Assembly (NCBI GenBank): GCA_964404445.1 | Contig: CAYOJW010000003.1 | Location: 310,001-374,000 of the forward strand | DNA length: 64,000 nt | Reading direction: 5' to 3' | DNA from: UBA2336 sp964404445 | Lineage (GTDB): Bacteria > Bacteroidota > Bacteroidia > Cytophagales > Cyclobacteriaceae | Shown: in pieces, positions 61,001-64,000 of the stretch | Layout: each line of letters opens with the position of its first letter | How positions within the stretch are numbered: position 1 is the stretch's first letter | Program-made: the position numbers and the translations under genes | Notes under the pieces: model-generated | What the model saw: the letters and a program-made list of their open reading frames with translations, nothing else | Database searches by the model: none | Told to the model about the DNA's origin: nothing

Positions 61001-64000
61001 GCTGGACCGTGCGAAGTGCACTACATGGTACACCGGGAAGTTGCTCCGAAACGTTTGAAGAGATTACCATTACCCGCAACACCCTTCCAACCAACAACGA
61101 CCCGGCTCCCGAACGCTGCGTGGATGTACCCGGTGGTACGGTGGCACAATTTACACTGGCTGATTTAACGGCTATGAATGATGCCATTACAGGTATTGCT
61201 GGTTCGACCGACCGGGTGGTGGAATATTATACCGATGCCACCCGTACAACACCGTTTACCGGCCCGGCTAATTTTGCCAATGGCGATAAATTATACACTA
61301 TTGTTAGACGTACCGATGTAACACCAAACTGTCCGCAGGATGGTGAAATTACTTTTGTAATTCACCCACGCCCTGACGTAACACCGCAGGCACCTGAGTT
61401 TTGTGAAGACCTCCCGGTAGGCAGTAATACCCATGCCGGTATTGACCTCACTGCTTATAATGACGATATAAAAAACAATGTTGCGGCTAATACCGTAGCG
61501 TGGTTCGTGGATGCCCTCCGCACCATAACGGTACCTGACCCAACCAACGTTACCGCTAATAATGGAACTAAGTTTTATGCACGGGTTACAAACCCGACCA
61601 CACTCTGTTCGGATACCACCAGCCTGGAGGTTATCGTTAACCCCCGGCCGGTACCTAATCCATTGATTGGCCCGACCAACGTTTGTGCCGATGCTTCTTC
61701 GGCTGTTGTATATCAATTACAAACCAACAATGTTGCTTCCGGATATACATTCTCATGGTCAATTCCGGCACCGCCTTTTGTGCAAATGCTGGGCGGTACC
61801 TCAAACGACTACTTAGTGTTGATGAACTTCCCGAGCATTGTAAACCCGGGTCAGAATATAGAAGTAACTGAAATTTCGGATAAGGGTTGTCATGGTGTTC
61901 CCAATGTTATCAACGTTACCGTAGAAACAAGCCCTCCGCCTATTGTAATCACAAATGCTGGTGGTGCATCCGGGCCTTTTGCGGTATGTGCCAACGAAGC
62001 GGGTGTTGTGTTCAGGGTTCCGAATCTGGCAAACACAACGTACGCCTGGACGGTACCAGCGGGGTCATCGATTATCAGCGGTCAGGGTACAAACCAAATC
62101 ACGGTAAACTTTGGTGTACTTCCGGGAATTATATCGGTTACGCCAACAACAACAACAGGATGTCCCGGCACACCGGCAAATGCTTCTGTGGCGATTAATG
62201 AACGTCCTGTATTAGCATCATTATCAGATGTCGTGTGTAGCGATAGCCCTGGTGGAATTACACTTGTTGAAAGTGCAACAAGTCCGGTACCGGCCGCATC
62301 GTTTAACATTACCAACGTTACCATTCCTGCGGGTCTTTCACCGGCTTCACGGGCAACGGGCAATAACCTTCCGGCAGATGAAATTGAAAATGATATATTT
62401 ACCAATACCACAGGGGGTAATTTAGTGGTACAATATACCGTTGTACCGGTGAGTGCTCAGAGTTGTGCAGGAGACCCGCGCATTGTAAACCTTACCGTAC
62501 AACCCGAGCCTGTATTAGACCCGAATTTAGCCGATGCGATTTGTAGCGCTAACCAGGATGTGAACATCGTGCTGAAAGTTGCTGTCGGCAGTTTCCCGGC
62601 TGATGTGTATAGAATAGCTTCAATCAACAACCCCGATCCGATTAATGTTACACAGGTGGCCGGTGTGCAAGTTGTACCGGGCAATTACAGCGCCACTATT
62701 TTAACAGACGACCGCTGGAGGAATGTTGGTACCGTTCCGGTAACCATTGAATACATGGTACACCCGATCAATTCCGGAACGAACTGTATCGGTGATCCTG
62801 CTATTCCGGTTCGCGTAACCGTATATCCCGAGCCACACGTATTAGCTGCAACCGAAACAATTTGTAGCGGTGATACACCTACGCTTACCTTAACAACTTC
62901 CCCGCTGATAGCCGGTAGCACATTTACCTGGACGGTGAAAAGCATCACTGGGCTGATAACCGGTACCAGTAATGGAACAGGCGCTACGATTACGAATGTA
63001 TTGGTAAACAATGATGTAACCTCGGGCACGGTTACGTATGAAGTCCGTGCAACAGGCGATGCGTCAGTAGGTGGCTGCCAGGGACCTCCAACCGATGTGG
63101 TGATCACCGTTGACCCCGCACCGCTTACCACCAATGTCGATCAGGTTGTTTGTTCAACAACACCGGGTACAACCGAATATGTTGAAGATTTGGTTGCCCT
63201 GCAACCGGCTATTAATGCCGATGGTTCACTAACCTTTAGCTGGCATACTTCACAGGCCGATGCATTAGCCAATGCCAATGCCATGTCGAATGCAACTGCG
63301 AGTGCTTACCCGTTGCAGAACGGCATTCCGGTGTTTGTGCGGGTATCCAACGGCCAGTGTGCGCGGGTTATGGCGGTAACCTATACCGTTAACCCTACGC
63401 CTTCGTTTGGTGCGGCAATCACATCCAATTACAGTGGTGCCCAGCTTTCGTGTAACAATTCCAGCAATGGTATTATTACGGTTACACCGCCAGTAAACGG
63501 TACTGCACCATATTTGTACAGTATCGATGGCGGAACAAGTTATTTCACCAGCTTAACCTTTAATGGTCTTTCGGCTGCGGGCAATCCATACATTGTACAG
63601 GTTCGTGATTCACGCGGGTGTATTGCGCAGGCAGCGCCCCTGAATTTTGTACCGCCTCCGGTGTTAACAGCAACGCCTGCTATTACATCCGATTTCAACG
63701 GTCAGCATATCCGTTGCCACGGTGAAAATAATGGCGAGGTAACGGTAACGGCATCGGGCGGGGTAGGAACATTACCAACAGACTATACATATTCCATTCT
63801 TGAATTACCGGGTAATATAACCGGAGCAACAACCGGAGTGTTTACCGGCTTAACGGCAGGTTCTTATACGTTTGTAGTGCGCGATGCCAACAATTGCTCG
63901 GTAACAACCACAACCATTACACTCATTGACCCGCCAGCCATTACGGCCACGGCAACATTAACAAACCCGGTGGTATGTTTTGGAGAAAGCAACGGTGAAA
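58066..64000 (+). CDS. Giant secreted adhesin with PKD-like and SprB repeats (partial)
   Basis: The frame is open from the ATG to the right edge (1978 codons so far), so the C-terminus is missing. A signal peptide is clear: MNKRVETKSISFVTTLVLLL then SQYSYAQ. The N-terminal 330 residues resemble no known domain. After that come many Ig/PKD-like modules of about 80-90 residues, each closing with a proline-rich junction and a new strand pair around cysteines (VCGNDSRTITV, NLCPGGTYVYSV, VCEGNALTLDG, FCGFDGALNAV, ICSGDTPTLTL). The last 200 residues are SprB repeats (LSCNNSSNGIITVTPPVNGT; IRCHGENNGEVTVTASGG; VVCFGESNGE). Such proteins are exported by T9SS (type B sorting end expected) and move on the surface in gliding. 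Confidence 0.88.
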   Translation, partial: MNKRVETKSISFVTTLVLLLLSQYSYAQMTCADLPTFMSGGSFASQSGKCAPVTATLEYRISFAAPLPTVRPTGGSPNYQARFIWNDGQAPAFINVSINPLSYVVSGGLYTYTLTANRIFPGPAAGECDYQVVMIFLVDGNSCQTGQLRQTQVISSWRTDAYNQGNVQLLAPAGGPVHEVCEGVDISVIFNDATNFNCNANYPASFPPNAPINDPNQQIRWQQIVYNTPNGAPRIPNVEVDGVAMPPAAGSNYQDPRGVFVMTPLVVVNDGRRRPTLQITAPGGFGAGFPVAGDEFEITIRYWNTCNPYDDPTIPGPPADLINGDSPPVERTALIRIIDAPDRPTVPDVTVCGNDSRTITVTSGNPGPGTWRYRWYSDAALTNQVFTNTGAAGRTWTPGDGGGANQISVNQRKRWWVTVENVAAGSCRSEAEEVVLTRRQALTTPAITGPQNLCPGGTYVYSVGIAADPVTITDVNLGTTFNLSTQYVWTVPSGGIDLGQNTQTITMTAGAAGGSGNVTAVRRYTDNSPGCGTQSTRGINVRARPTVNISPDPATVCEGNALTLDGNANTTYGTISGHLWGGAGVGVLSDTGIEEPDVNTSAPGNFAVTYVTTADFGGGVTCTSNPDNLTINITASPTSASVGSDQQHCATLTSDPLGGSNPSPGTGTWSKVSGPGNVVFSGGVNNPAATATVDQPGVYELRWRVVNGSGPGACISEADITVDFGADPGTPDAGSAGPFCGFDGALNAVTPPTGTTITWTQFSGPGTTTFSATNTRNPDITVDAYGTYVYRYTVSSGTCTPQFDDVTVEFFEPATVQDVANFTTCVDGTSPAAISLSGTFGGGASNARWEVVAPGSGTFTSSGTGTGNSDATSPATDSYTPSAGDFTVGSVQVRLITNDPTGPCPAVSDLVTITIDRKPADAEAGSNASVCGGSYTLSADAATNGGEGTWTGPGYVSFGDIHSPTTTVTGLANGSNLLRWTVRSALHGTPGSCSETFEEITITRNTLPTNNDPAPERCVDVPGGTVAQFTLADLTAMNDAITGIAGSTDRVVEYYTDATRTTPFTGPANFANGDKLYTIVRRTDVTPNCPQDGEITFVIHPRPDVTPQAPEFCEDLPVGSNTHAGIDLTAYNDDIKNNVAANTVAWFVDALRTITVPDPTNVTANNGTKFYARVTNPTTLCSDTTSLEVIVNPRPVPNPLIGPTNVCADASSAVVYQLQTNNVASGYTFSWSIPAPPFVQMLGGTSNDYLVLMNFPSIVNPGQNIEVTEISDKGCHGVPNVINVTVETSPPPIVITNAGGASGPFAVCANEAGVVFRVPNLANTTYAWTVPAGSSIISGQGTNQITVNFGVLPGIISVTPTTTTGCPGTPANASVAINERPVLASLSDVVCSDSPGGITLVESATSPVPAASFNITNVTIPAGLSPASRATGNNLPADEIENDIFTNTTGGNLVVQYTVVPVSAQSCAGDPRIVNLTVQPEPVLDPNLADAICSANQDVNIVLKVAVGSFPADVYRIASINNPDPINVTQVAGVQVVPGNYSATILTDDRWRNVGTVPVTIEYMVHPINSGTNCIGDPAIPVRVTVYPEPHVLAATETICSGDTPTLTLTTSPLIAGSTFTWTVKSITGLITGTSNGTGATITNVLVNNDVTSGTVTYEVRATGDASVGGCQGPPTDVVITVDPAPLTTNVDQVVCSTTPGTTEYVEDLVALQPAINADGSLTFSWHTSQADALANANAMSNATASAYPLQNGIPVFVRVSNGQCARVMAVTYTVNPTPSFGAAITSNYSGAQLSCNNSSNGIITVTPPVNGTAPYLYSIDGGTSYFTSLTFNGLSAAGNPYIVQVRDSRGCIAQAAPLNFVPPPVLTATPAITSDFNGQHIRCHGENNGEVTVTASGGVGTLPTDYTYSILELPGNITGATTGVFTGLTAGSYTFVVRDANNCSVTTTTITLIDPPAITATATLTNPVVCFGESNGE

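Noticed and set aside
58821..63134. Long reading frames on the minus strand opposite the adhesin
   Set aside because: They are fragmentary, encode Pro/Val-rich low-information sequence and lie wholly opposite one continuous plus-strand frame with signal peptide and SprB repeats; they are shadows of its codon pattern.

Overview
The window comes from a Bacteroidota genome, most likely order Cytophagales (gliding, environmental type). The evidence is a SusC/SusD pair, several secreted proteins ending in type IX secretion (T9SS) sorting domains, a giant SprB-like adhesin, DUF5683 and GSCFA proteins, the gene order parA-parB-DUF5683-dapB-lepB, and promoter-like sequences of the Bacteroidota TTTG/TAnnTTTG type. 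I recognised no tRNA, rRNA, CRISPR array or intact insertion sequence. Assignments rest on reading motifs by eye; no database search was run.

Layout. (1) 1-13.2 kb: a minus-strand polysaccharide utilisation locus with SusC, SusD, a LamG lipoprotein, two lipoproteins carrying the so-called glycoamylase domain (best read as GH144-like beta-1,2-glucanases) and a GH3 beta-glucosidase. Immediately upstream lies an unusual 7TM receptor whose cytoplasmic end is a transposase-type zinc ribbon, and between it and susC is a perfect 20-bp palindrome of LacI-operator type. (2) 13.2-22 kb: a site-2 protease flanked by two copies of a palindromic repeat, two T9SS-exported proteins, a PASTA protein, Ddl, a NifU-domain protein and Mrp. 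(3) 22-34.8 kb: a ParE-type toxin with putative antitoxin, DnaG, RibBA, SurE and companions, duplicated outer-membrane barrel genes, PriA, and a GMC dehydrogenase with its small subunit.

(4) 34.8-36.9 kb: a small accessory island bounded by two almost identical 131-bp paired-hairpin repeats. It holds an orphan probable immunity gene, the truncated tail of what looks like a polymorphic toxin, a VapD gene with a small upstream partner, and next to it a membrane protein of unusual base composition. (5) 36.9-43.4 kb: a cluster of YyaL, GSCFA, transglutaminase, alpha-E and circularly permuted ATP-grasp genes. (6) 43.5-58 kb: housekeeping genes (S6-S18-L9, a VOC protein, ApaG, uracil-DNA glycosylase, LepB, DapB, ParB/ParA, YidC, PyrG). 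(7) 58.07 kb to the end: a giant secreted adhesin, open to the right edge, with PKD-like modules and SprB repeats.

How the genes work together. The first region would capture a beta-glucan, import it through SusCD and cut it to glucose, probably under envelope-sensor control. The adhesin, the T9SS cargo and the barrel proteins form the cell surface, and most of the rest is ordinary replication, translation, envelope and cofactor metabolism. The parts most worth a second look are the 7TM/zinc-ribbon regulator beside the GH144 locus, the repeat-bounded toxin/immunity/VapD island, the palindromic mobile-looking repeats, and the ATP-grasp/alpha-E/transglutaminase cluster, which predicts an unknown peptide modification.
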